Shown piece after piece: positions 12,064 through 22,775 of a DNA stretch of 64,000 nucleotides. The stretch is from positions 3,174,501-3,238,500 of the forward strand of contig NC_053044.1 in assembly GCF_003473485.1 (NCBI RefSeq), given 5' to 3'. Source of the DNA: Medicago truncatula. Lineage: Eukaryota > Streptophyta > Magnoliopsida > Fabales > Fabaceae. Under the pieces are notes generated by a model. That model saw only the letters and a list, made by a program, of their open reading frames with translations. It made no database searches and had not been told where the DNA came from. Position 1 is the stretch's first letter; every line of letters starts with the position of its first letter. A program made the translations under genes and the position numbers.

Positions 12064-12207
12064 ATAATAACCCTAAAACTCCAAATCTTATTCTTCATCT
12101 CCTTTGTCTCAATTCCTTCAACATTTACAGACCCTCTTTATCAATTCATTTTACACATTCATCTTCTTAATTGGGTTACACCATCAGCTTCATTGTGTCT
12201 TAAATCC

Positions 12208-12350
12208 ATGGCTTCTAAAGCTTTTTCGGTCACAAGCACTGCTTCTATTTCGAGGAGAGTGTTATTGTGGCCTTGAAACTCCTTTGGTGACAGCTTGGGC
12301 AAATGAAAATCCTGGGAGGACAGTGTTCTACATGGTTTGTGTTCATGAAT
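12208..12350 (+). pseudogene. GRF-type zinc-finger gene fragment
   Basis: An ATG at 12208 opens a short serine/threonine-rich N-terminus. After a +1 shift near 12250 the sequence reads CYCGLETPLVTAW and NENPGR followed by an aromatic pair. This is the first half of the zf-GRF domain (CxCG...NPGRxFYxC). The later Cys/His ligands are absent; a GT follows FYM and could be a splice donor, but no second exon was found. Because of the frameshift and missing ligands I call it a broken fragment. Small GRF-finger genes are abundant in legume genomes, often near transposons. Confidence 0.5.
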
Positions 12351-12464
12351 GGGTTGTCAATTTTATCTCTTTATATTTTCACTTTCAATCCTTGAATCCC
12401 TTTGATGACATATTATATTGTGTTTTTGCATTTACAAGGAAAAAATGGTTGTTAATTTTTTGAC

Positions 12465-14335
12465 TAACATGATGAGAAAACGACTGATTTACCAAAATAA
12501 GTGATTTTATTACATGCTTACTTTTTCATATATTATGTAAGTTTGTGAGATTTATGAGTTTTGGATGTAGAAGGAGCAATAGAAAGAGAAAGCGATTAAG
12601 AGTAAGATACAAATATTTTTGAGTTTGGAAATGAAAATTGTAATTAAAATGACTAAGTTGCCTTAGGCAAATGCAATTGTAATTAAAATGCTGAAAATAA
12701 ATTTGGGTTTAAAAATAATATGGAGAAATGACTAGGTCATTCGGTTCATCTGTTCATACCTTATTAGCAACTTGTTTCTTAAATTTACGAATTCTATTAG
12801 TTCAAGACAAATTAACAAATTATAGCTTAGGTCAATCCCTTGACTCAAAACCCTCTTTTCTGATTATAATTCCCTAATTCCTTAGGTGAACCTATATTCA
12901 TCAAAGCTTTTAAGTACGTTAATTTTAGTTTCACAACCTAACAACGTTCCATCCCTATATTGTATGTTAGGTTGAACAGTATAAATACTTATGAGTTACA
13001 CGCTAGTGTCAATAGTCATATATACTCTAGAATTAGTTATATTGGGTTAGAATCATAAATGCATTAAGAATAATTAATACTGAATAAACTAGAATGGCAT
13101 TCATAAAGATTAAGAGTGACATGTAACATTGTAAAGAGTTAGAACAAAATCATCTAGTGACCTAGTCACAAAAGACTTACCTATTCATGGTTAAAGCACA
13201 AATAACTAATATAAAAGAAGGATTCATTACATGAATTTGATAACCGACTATGAGTTTTTATGGTCTCCCACCTTTTCTCCAAATCTCCAGCTCCAAAAGT
13301 CAGTTTCTTTCTCCAAAATTTTAAACCCTTGCTTCAGAAACAGCTTGGCTTTTTATAGAAAAAATTATGATGCATTAAAATCGTGCTCTGATGCCTAGAA
13401 ATCGTAGCACGATGCCTCAATAAATGCAGTTTTGTTCCAACGCTCCACCAAAATCGTAGCACGATGGCTTGCCATCGTAGCCTGATCTTTTACGTAGCCA
13501 AATGCTTCATAGTGCTCCAAAAATAGTACTACAATCCCAGATATCATAGCACGAAATTCTTTTTGCTCCAGCACATCTACCTTGTCCTTTTGTAGTTTTT
13601 AACTCATACAAAATCACCTGAAATCAACTAAAATTACATAAAGACTGAAACAAAAGGAATGTATGACCTAGAGTCATTAGTGATGAAGATGAAGATCAAG
13701 AACATCCATAAAAAAAATTTATTAAATAAAAATTCCCTAAAAAAATAATTAAATAAAAGATAATTGTTTTGCTCAATTGGACGTGCCTCATCATCATTTA
13801 ACAACAGCCACATCATCATTGTTTGATGGTGTTGGATGGAAAAGAGAAACATTGTAAACGTTCTATAATTTAAAGGATCTATTTAAAACTTAAAAATCAT
13901 AAAGGATTAATTTGATATAAACGCAAAACCTAAACCGATACCAGCTTATATTAAATTAATTCACCCTTAAATTAAAAATTTTGTCAAAAAAAAAAAAATT
14001 CTCCCAAAAACTAAGAAATATTTTGGTACTAAATCAACAGTACTTTAGTACATGATTTGAAATATTTTGGTGCTCAGTCTAATATGTGTGTTACTTTTAC
14101 CAAAGTTTTTCTTAGATTAGTTATGAATTTTTTCTATAAATAGAGAGCTCACACATAGTTCTTCTATTTGACTTAGTGTTAACAAGTTGTTCTTCTATTT
14201 CTATTCATCTCTTTTTTATGTTATTTTAGAATTAAGAGTGTTCTTAAAACCATAGACCATTTATGAAAGTGATCAATAAGATTTGAATTTGATTTTAAAA
14301 AAAAACAAAAATTCATGACATTTGAACATGTGCAA
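12465..14335. other. Intergenic, unclassified retrotransposon-like DNA
   Basis: No credible gene. Between 13360 and 13570 the phrase 'tcgtagcacgatg' and variants recur five or so times with irregular spacing, as in the untranslated parts of some plant LTR retrotransposons. The remainder is AT-rich. Confidence 0.35.
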
Positions 14336-14794
14336 TATTATTGTTACATTAAAAAGCCTTTATGAATCGGAACGTTTGAACGTATTAAGCCAAGCACCCG
14401 TGTTGAAGAAAATATAAACATATTAATCAATGATGAAGCCAAAATTAAATTCGAAATTATTACCAGTTTTGCTTATTTCTCAGTTTGAAATCTCGTTTGA
14501 ACTACATCAGAACTATGATGTACTAACACCACTTATCCAATATGGAAGATTTGACTAACTAAAAAAATTAAACACACTCATTACATCAAAATCATTTTAG
14601 GAAGGTAAAAATATTCATGCACAAACCTAATGGTTTCCAATATCCTTCCTCACACCGTTTCAAATTTTCAATCCTTAGCTATTATAATTATAATTCAAAT
14701 AATAACAGCACAAAATATGCATGTGATTTATGCTTCCTTATTTATAAAGATATTTGCATTAAATCAAATATTTGTTTTTTGAATAAATAACCCT

Positions 14795-14803
14795 TCATAT
14801 AAG
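14795..14803 (+). promoter_or_regulatory. TATA-like box of zinc-finger copy 2
   Basis: TTCATATAAG lies about 90 bp upstream of the ATG at 14887, at the same relative place as in copy 1. The whole stretch from about 14340 is homologous to the promoter of copy 1. Confidence 0.55.
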
Positions 14804-14886
14804 CTTTTCATTTCATCATATCATAAAATCACAACTCTATTCTCCAACATAACGTATTGTTTTGTTTGATATCCTTAATTTTTACC

Positions 14887-15804
14887 ATGGCATCCCAATC
14901 CTCAAGGGTGTCTGCCACTTCAGAAGATCAAGGTGATTCATCCAACTCAAAAAAAGAGGTGATCATGAAGGAGATTGAACATGATCAACCCTCAAACTCT
15001 AATCCCAACAAGTCTATTGATTTCGTTAAGCTATCCAAAGACGATTCAGTTCTCGGGTCGGAGGTGCAAGAACACAACTTTTTCGGCCCTATTCAAGGTG
15101 GTTCATCATATTTTTTTCGTAATAACAACAATGAAGGGAAAGATGAGAACAACAATGCTGAGAACAATTCAGATTCAAAGTCTTTTTCATGTTGTTTTTG
15201 CAAGAGAAAATTTTCTACATCACAAGCGTTAGGAGGACATCAGAATGCCCATAAGGCTGAACGTGCCTTAGAAAAACAACGTAAACAAAAGTATGAAAAT
15301 GGTGTTTTTGGTTTAGGGCAACCTTACTTTAACCCTTATTTTAGTTATCCAAATACTCTTTTTACACCCTCTTATTATAAGGGGCTTGGAACTAGAATGG
15401 AATCCATGATTCAAAAGCCATCTTATATTAACCCTAGGATTACTCCACATAGTTTTGGCCCTTTTGGGTATGATAATGGTGCTTTATCTTTGCAAGAGAT
15501 ATTAAACCCTTCACTTGTTAGTTTGAGAAATAAGAATCATGGGGTTGGAATTCTTGGTATTGGTGGTGCAAGTACTTCAAGGATAGAAGATGGTACAAAT
15601 AATAAAATTGGTGCTATTCTAAAATTAGGAGATTCTTCTACAAATGTTGCTACAAGTTCAAACTCAAAGGTAGAAAAAGATATCATTGTGGCTCCTATTT
15701 CTTCCAATAATGATATTCATGATCAATCAAAGTCCAAGTCCAACAATGAAGAAGAACCCTCTGATTCTGAATCTTTTGAGCTTGATTTATCACTCAAGCT
15801 TTAA
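14887..15804 (+). CDS. Single C2H2 zinc-finger protein with EAR motif (copy 2)
   Basis: This intronless gene encodes 305 aa. The domain layout matches 4338-5228: the finger is at residues 102-122 with QALGGH at 113-118, then a basic KAER..EKQRKQ stretch, and a C-terminal LDLSLKL EAR repression motif. It is probably a nuclear DNA-binding repressor of the ZFP/KNUCKLES-like class. The ATG at 14887 sits in accATGg context, and the equivalent ATG is used in copy 1; the open frame extends a few codons upstream without an ATG. It differs from copy 1 mainly by a small insertion in the Phe/Tyr/Pro-rich region after the finger (near residue 145) and by substitutions in the acidic Asn-rich stretch. Homology continues into the 3' flank (about 15805-15990). 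Both copies look intact, so both may be expressed. Confidence 0.9.
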   Translation: MASQSSRVSATSEDQGDSSNSKKEVIMKEIEHDQPSNSNPNKSIDFVKLSKDDSVLGSEVQEHNFFGPIQGGSSYFFRNNNNEGKDENNNAENNSDSKSFSCCFCKRKFSTSQALGGHQNAHKAERALEKQRKQKYENGVFGLGQPYFNPYFSYPNTLFTPSYYKGLGTRMESMIQKPSYINPRITPHSFGPFGYDNGALSLQEILNPSLVSLRNKNHGVGILGIGGASTSRIEDGTNNKIGAILKLGDSSTNVATSSNSKVEKDIIVAPISSNNDIHDQSKSKSNNEEEPSDSESFELDLSLKL

Positions 15805-16305
15805 TTAAATTTTTGTATTTTGTTTCCATAAGTCAATGTTCTTGTTAATTTGATTGCTACTCTCCAGTTGAAGTTATTTCTTGGTATTTACTTTCTTTGT
15901 TGGTGTCAAATTATTATACGTTTTAATAAGCACTTAATAGTATTAATCGTGTTTTGATTGCTACCCTGGTTGATGTTATTTTGCTGCCGTGTAGTCAAAT
16001 TCTACGTATTTTCTTCTTTTTGAGTCAATTGCTTAACTTTTTTTTTTTTAGGGATTTTGCTTAATTTCTTTGCAATTGCAATAAGTATTTTGGTGAGATT
16101 ATAAAGATTTAACGTGAAAATGATTTGTAATATGTATTTGGGTTATTATTATTAGTGACTCCCATCCCCACACACAATCACACACATGAGTCAGCAATGC
16201 TAGCAACAACAAAAAATCATTCTCTCAAAAAAAAAATCATATATCCCATGGGATAAGAAATCACTTCCCTATGGGAGTATTTATTTATCGGAAAAAGTTT
16301 TTTTT
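15805..16305. other. 3' flank of zinc-finger copy 2
   Basis: The first 180 bp or so align in inverted orientation with the 3' flank of copy 1 (about 4180-4337), including a shared 'aatttgattgctactct' block. The rest is AT-rich with a short cacacac-type run near 16170-16190 and no gene. Confidence 0.6.
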
Positions 16306-16309
16306 TGAA

Positions 16310-16975
16310 CAAGCAAAAATGAATTATATTAACACTGCTAAAACAATATTCTCAGCATAAGGTGTACCAAAAAGACTGTATAAAGAACTAGCAGTTTACA
16401 CAAAATACAGCAAAAGCCTAGCCAATGCCTATACACGACAATGGACTCCATCACAAATGTTTACCAAAAACAAAGACAGCCTTATTGGCTTTCAACCACC
16501 ACAAAGAATAATATTTTACTTTGTCTAGTAGTTGAACTATTGAACATTCCTTCTGTTTAAATAATCTACTGTTTCTTTCATTCCATAAGACCCAAACAGT
16601 AAGGAGACAAACAAGCTGAAGAAAAGACTTGCGCGATTTCAAACCACCTGTGCAATAAGTAAACTGAGTAAAGTGATCTGAAATAATATAATGGTCGACA
16701 CCATCAAAACCAATCCACGATTGCAATAAAGGCCATATCGACCCAAACCAACTGCAAGCTAGAAACAAACGGTGAGCGTCCTCCACAAGACCGCACCTCG
16801 ACACACACAGGCAAGCCTCCGAATCAATTACACCACGGGCCACCAAGTTAGTCTTAGTAGGAAGGCGATCACGAAGCATCCGCCACGCAATTATGGACAC
16901 CTTAAGTGGAACCTGTTTGTGCCAAATCAAATCGACATCCTGCCTAACATGCTAGGTATTATTTGCTGCGAGCAT
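16310..16975 (-). pseudogene. L1-type LINE remnant (zf-RVT and C-terminus)
   Basis: The minus strand from about 16960 to 16451 is open. It reads IWHKQVPLKVSIIAWRML, PTKTNLVARGVI, a Cys/His-rich zf-RVT core, and the closing VWVLWNERNSRLF and WWLKANKA segments. These match the C-terminus of plant LINE ORF2 and resemble the remnant at 7335-8277. The 5' end is truncated near 16960-16990, and an A-rich tail (T-rich on plus) is at about 16300-16315. No reverse transcriptase core remains. Confidence 0.8.
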
Positions 16976-16989
16976 GGCATACTTGTGCC

Positions 16990-17960
16990 TTAAGGACACA
17001 AATTAATGAATTAAATATAATAATTTTTTGTTGAAATGTGTGCATTGAATTTAATTTTTGAATTTTTGAATTTTATTTAACAAAGGCACTTGTTAAGGAT
17101 TCAAGAATAGAAACAATTGATAAATTTTATATAAAAAAAAAAAGAAAAGTATTTTTCACGAAAACATCTAGACAATGCATTTACTCCATACCTTTCCTTA
17201 ATTACACCTCATTACCGCCCTTGATTTCCGGCCTTCATGAAATTTAATTGGCTTAAACCTTTTCTTGATCAATTCTTGATAAAAACTCTAGATAAATAGC
17301 AATTCTCATAAAGTTTCTACTTTAATCTTGTTAGCGTTTCCCTTGTAATAAATAGAAAACACAAACTTTGAGGGAATTTTTTTTTTTTTGGTACAAGTAC
17401 TTGAGGGAATATTTGTACTGTTGGGTTCCTTAACATGTACCTAAGGGCACAAGTTAGCATAACCTTTGTAACATATTGGTCCTTTAAGTTATTTTGGTCA
17501 TACACAGGTCTTTTAAGTTTGTAAATGTTTTCAATTTAGTCTTTCTGTGTGATCAAAATAAAGGACTAAATCGAAAATGTTTACAAACTAATTTGGTGTA
17601 ATTTAACCAATAAAGACTAAATTACACCATATGTTCTTTAAGTTTAAGGTTTGTAATAGATTGGTTCTTTAAGTTATTTTAGTCACATATAAATCTTTTA
17701 AGTTTGAGGTTTGTAACAAGTTAGTTTGTCTTTTCTTCAAATCTTCATAATGAGAAATTTTGTTCTTAGAGTTGACTACTCTATTTAGCACAAATCAAAC
17801 AAATTATAAAATTTTCCTCATCAATCAGATACAAAATCGAAACTATGCAGGATTTAAACAACTAGCTCAATGGTTCAAAATAATTTCCTTGTAAACTTTA
17901 CATTCATTTCAGGAAAGTAAGATGTACTTGTTTCATGTATAATTATAATGAAAATATGGG
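16990..17960. other. Intergenic with decayed 'aagttattttggtc' repeats
   Basis: Several imperfect copies of a unit resembling 'ggtcctttaagttattttggtca' occur at 17470-17720 in both orientations. This looks like the remains of a long-TIR MITE. No coding region. Confidence 0.4.
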
Positions 17961-17963
17961 GAT

Positions 17964-18335
17964 TGTTATGAAATTAATCAAAGGTATTATCAAAAGTTGT
18001 ATTGTATAGAAGAGTAGAGAGAAAGAGATAAAGGGAGAAGAAGAGAGTATATTGCATTACTTCAAAGTGTGTTTTTTACATTACAACTTGAGTCCTATTT
18101 ATAGGTATAGGGTACAAATAGTAAGTGAATGATCAAATGTAATTAAACATCACTAACAATCCATTCATTAATGAGAGTTATGAATGTGGAAGAACAAGGA
18201 TATGAACATCCACTAATATACATAACACTTCCCTTTGGATGTCCATCGAGGATATACCTCATTAAAACCTTACTAGAGAAAAACTCGATGGAAAAAAATT
18301 CTAGTAAAGGAAAAAGAGTACAACAACTTTTTGTG
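17964..18335 (-). mobile_element. Ty1/copia 3' LTR with adjoining internal stub
   Basis: On the minus strand, 18158 to 17964 starts TGTTAGTGATG and ends CATAACA, with a TATAAATAGG box, giving a 195-bp LTR. Upstream on that strand (18335-18159) lies the 'cattaaaacctt' / 'aaggaaaaagagtaca' type stretch that commonly precedes copia 3' LTRs in plants. The rest of the element is missing. Confidence 0.55.
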
Positions 18336-18560
18336 TCTGCCATACCTCAATTTTTTATCCTAAGATTCCACTTTCACGCGCCCTCAGTTAGGATAAAAAA
18401 AAGCTGAATTTTAAAATAGCCGTAGGTATAGGTATTTTGGCCTATATATACTTACGACGAAAGGACATTTACCTACTTTTTTTCTGTCTCTAAATTTCAA
18501 TTTTCTTGTAGTGTATGTAAATTTGAACAGAATTAAGATGATTATAAATATATGCGAACA

Positions 18561-20910
18561 CACTACTAGAAACTCTCGTTTTTCCTGCGGATTGGCATTC
18601 GAAAATAATTCGCAGGAATACATAAGGATTTTGCTGCGCACCCTTAGTCTGACAAAGTTTCCTGCGGATTCAGATTCGCAGTTAACTATTATTTTGCTGA
18701 GGAAGTTCAAACAATTTTAATATTTACAGCTCCTCCAGTCCTCCTTTTGTTGTACAAGGTAATGTTCACTCTTTTAATTATAAATATCGAGTGGGGTCTT
18801 TCTCAAATGGCCTCCGTTTAACTGTATTTGATAGATAAATGTATGCTGCCAACATGAATCCTGCGAGCAATTGAGTTTTCGCACCGTCTATGTTTGTAGT
18901 TTTGGCACAGCCAGAAAGGTAACAAGATTCTCATATCATTCAGCTAATTTTTGAGAAAACAATATCAAGCATGTATCTAGGTGAGATTATGAGACATGTT
19001 CTCGTCAATATTATGTTAAAATTGGTCTCCCTGGATTAGTTATTCTGGTCATCATGTCCCAGGTCTATTACTTTATTTACCTTCCTACATCTATTTCAGT
19101 TTAATCCTAACTCAGTGATTATTAAGATATATGTAGAACCTTCCTTCTTTTTAACTACAACTCACCATTAATTGAGACCTTAAAAGGCCAAAATACAACT
19201 AGTTTCCTTTTACTTTCATTTCATTGATAGGAATGGACATAACTAAACCTTTTATTGAAATGGCGTGGGGAGGATTTATATAAACAAGGGAGGGATAGAG
19301 AAACCAGCAAAGTAGAGTGGTGATTTTGAGTAGATAAGACATCTTGGTGGTACAATAACTTGTTATAAGCTATAAATAGCTTATGGGCATCATGGCATGT
19401 TATAATTTAGGCTTAATTAATGATGTGGTCCCTTAAGTTATTTGTTGGTTACATTTTAGTCCCATAAGTTATTAATGTTACAATTTGGTCCCTTTAAGTT
19501 ATCTTCCGTCAACCAAATACATCCCCACCGTCAAAACCGTTAATCCAATGTCTAAGGTGGATACACACTGCAAGTTGTCACGTCATTGTTCACATGTGCT
19601 TATTTAACGTTTTGGCAAAAGAATGACGGTGAGGATTTATTTGGCCAACAGATACTAACTTAAGGGACCAAATTTGTAACATTAATAATGGGATGAAAAT
19701 GTAACCGACAAATAACTTAAGGGACCAAATCATTAATTAAGCCTATAATTTATAATCTCTCCTTAATACTTAAATGATCACTTATGTCATAAGGTAAACC
19801 TAAATAAATTGCAAACTATACATGGTGGCAATAGTGTAGTTCCTAATTTTATCATTATTGGTGTATTGGATTGCAATTGGATGTTGTCAATTGGGTTCTG
19901 TTTGGACTTAATGCTATCTAAAGTAAACTCCTACTAGCCTAATCTAGTAATTTATTTGTTAAAGAAGTGCACTGTGATATGATGTGTTGTCATAATATGA
20001 TATGTCCTATTTCATAGGGTCAGATCAGGAAATGTAGTATTGTGCATGCAAGACTTGCAATAAGAAAGTTACTGAAAGCACAAGTTAGAATTGTTAGATT
20101 CTCATATTGGGGCAGAAGTGTCTTCTTAAGCTACTTAGAGGCAACCTGAGCTTGAAGCAAGGAGCATTATACAGGATGCAGGTAATGTTTTATGCTTTTG
20201 GAATTGCAATGACAAGTTAGGTCCAAGGTATTTATATCCATGTTTTATGCTCTTGAAATTGCAATCACAAGTTTGAAGTCGTGATCGTATTGAGAAAAAG
20301 CACTAAGTTTGATGATGCCACTGCCACTGCCACAGAAGAGGGAAGTCAAGTAGCTCATATTTGGCACAATATTGACTCTAGGTTTTTTTCATTATAGGAA
20401 ACTTGTTTCAATCTGATAATATTAGTGGATTATGTCATATCAATTATATGCAATGAATAAGTCTCGAATTTATATGAATAAGTGGCTTATTATCAAATAT
20501 TCTGTGGTTTTTTCTATAATTTATATTTTTATCGTTATAAAATGCGCTGATTACATTATTTATTTTTAAATTAATAAACCAGTTTCCTGCGGAAATACCA
20601 GCGGATTATAGTTCAATTACTATTGTTTCCTGCGAAATTGCCTGCGGTTTTGCTGCGGAAATACCTGCGAGGAAGTTCACAGGAACGCGCTTAAGAAAAG
20701 AGAACTCCTCAAAACCTGACCGAATGTTTCTTGGGGATATTTTCACCATTCCTGTGGATGTACTTTTCCTGCGGATCCTCAAATCCTAAGGAAACGATTA
20801 CCCATAAAGGTATTACATGGGAACCAAAATCCGCAGGAAAACCATTTCCTACGAACTTTTTGCCACAATCCGCAAGTGATTCCGAGGAAAATTGAGAGCT
20901 TCAGGTAGTG
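18561..20910. mobile_element. Non-autonomous CACTA (En/Spm) element, 2.35 kb
   Basis: The left end reads CACTACTAGAAACTCTCG. The right end is the imperfect complement, ending TCAGGTAGTG. Dense subterminal repeats of the type 'cctgcggat' lie at 18585-18690 and 20580-20890 in both orientations, a hallmark of CACTA elements. The 3-bp flanks are ACA and AGA, so the target duplication is imperfect. I found no transposase coding. The interior holds the MITE at 19410-19743 and otherwise unrecognised DNA. Confidence 0.8.
19410..19743. mobile_element. Mutator-type MITE nested in the CACTA element, 334 bp
   Basis: The ends GGCTTAATTAATGATGTGGT and its complement are long inverted repeats. A perfect 9-bp target duplication TATAATTTA lies at 19401-19409 and 19744-19752. 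Confidence 0.9.
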
Positions 20911-21566
20911 AGAGGTGTGTCTACATTACATTTAAGTTCTCCTGTGGTTTATTTTTTTCCATAGTTAGCTGCTATCATTATGCAGATCTGCGTTTCTATT
21001 CCTCGCTTGCATCCTTTGTGCTATTTTTCAATCTCCCGGTAAATGTGTCGCGCTAAGCACCTGGGTTGTTGTCTCTTCCTTTAGCTGCCACAATTTTATG
21101 TTCCTTCTTTTCCATAAACTCTAAGAGAAAAACCGCAGCTTCCATGTTGTAATTCTTTTCCATACACAAAGACCTGCTTGAATTTTTTTAAATGTATGAG
21201 ACCAAATTAAAATCTAAAATGAACGTAAGGGACGAAACATGTAATTAGATATTTATATAAAAATTCATATTTAATTTATTTTTTGTTAAAAAATTCTATT
21301 TTTTTGGGGACATACTTATACTATTATAAACATTTCTGCAAAATGTTACTCAAAAATATGAATTTTATATGAGTTTTCTTAAAAGGAGAGATCAAATGTA
21401 ACAATGGAAAACTTTTGGAAGACTAAAAACGAAGAAATTTTATAGAGGGAGTAAAACGAAAGATTTATATATTTATAAGGACTAAAAATATATTTAACTC
21501 TTTAAAAAAGGTCTCTGTGAGAGTAACCATAAAAAATGCATCACTATAAAACTTATATAATTTTTA

Positions 21567-21811
21567 GGGTTAAATATGTTTTTGATCCTATTAAAATTGG
21601 GAACTTCTAAGTTTAGTCCTTACTTAATTTTTGCAGAGAAACTTATAGTAATGTTCTTAACGCGTCTGCAAAAAATTGTTCAAAAATTCAAGAATTTAAT
21701 CATAAATTAAACAAATTTGAATTAAGGAGGGACTAAAAGAACTGTTAAAATTAAGTAAGGATTAAACTTAAAAGGTCCCAATTGTATAGGGACCAAAGAC
21801 ATATTTAACCC
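21567..21811. mobile_element. Mutator-type MITE, 245 bp
   Basis: The inverted ends GGGTTAAATATGTTTTTGAT and GGGTTAAATATGTCTTTGGT (complement) are flanked by the perfect 9-bp duplication TAATTTTTA at 21558-21566 and 21812-21820. Confidence 0.88.
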
Positions 21812-21819
21812 TAATTTTT

Positions 21820-22451
21820 ATCGTTTAACTACATTGACTAACTATTGTTACTAGACTTGATCATCATGTTTTTTTTTTCGTGAGATTTGACTTATGCAAA
21901 ATTTAAAAAAATGGCGAAACACCTCATCATATGCAAAATTTAAATCAGATTTTCGTGTTTGAAATTTGAATAATTTAGACTAACAAACTTTGGAAATTTG
22001 AAAACCGAATGAATGTGTATATAATGCATGCTTGCATTAGAAAGGGTCCATAAAAATGTGATACATATTTTTTTTGACGGATATGATAGTGAATTAATAT
22101 GACAATACTTTTTTATGCATATGTAGTTATGTACATACCTTTTAAAAAGAATGTAGTTTTTTTATTTTGAAAGAAAAAGAATGTAGTTATGTATATGCCC
22201 TTTTTAACATTTGAATTCTTGTAAACAAAAACATTATGTTTGAATTTATTTTAAAGTTAACCCTCTGCTACCTGAAGTTTTTTTCAAGTAATATAAATAC
22301 CCTTTTATAACCCTGTGTTTCCAAATAAAATTATTTTTTAAAATAAAGTTATATACACACCCTTTTAATTTATAACCCTTTGTGTTTGCCTTTATGGTGA
22401 AATTAACACCATATTAAATTGCCTTAATATGCTTCCATATTTGAATTTGAT

Positions 22452-22453
<2 letters not shown>
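21820..22453. other. AT-rich intergenic DNA
   Basis: No gene or clear element seen. A short tandem piece ('aaagaatgtagtt' twice at about 22145-22190) is present. Confidence 0.5.

Positions 22454-22515
<62 letters not shown>
22454..22515. repeat. (AT)n microsatellite, about 31 units
   Basis: Uninterrupted alternating AT of about 62 bp, located downstream of the PAC-domain gene. Likely length-polymorphic. Confidence 0.95.
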
Positions 22516-22518
<3 letters not shown>

Positions 22519-22775
22519 TTAGAATTATCATAACCAAATACATTGCTAATTTCGCACAAATAAATTCTACTTTTAAAATGCAGCAATTTAAATCTATTTA
22601 AATATACAAAAAGAGAAGGGAGGCGGTGGATAACAGTGACTACAGTAAACAAGTGCAATACACCGTTTTCTTATTATTGATAATTCAAAATCCAAACACC
22701 ATATTTTAACACAGTTAAAACAAAGGCCTAAACCCTAAAAGAAACTTATATCAATTTAAATCACTGATATTTTCC

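Noticed and set aside
11865-12170. 101-codon frame across the palindromic MITE
   Set aside because: Most of it is translated MITE sequence.
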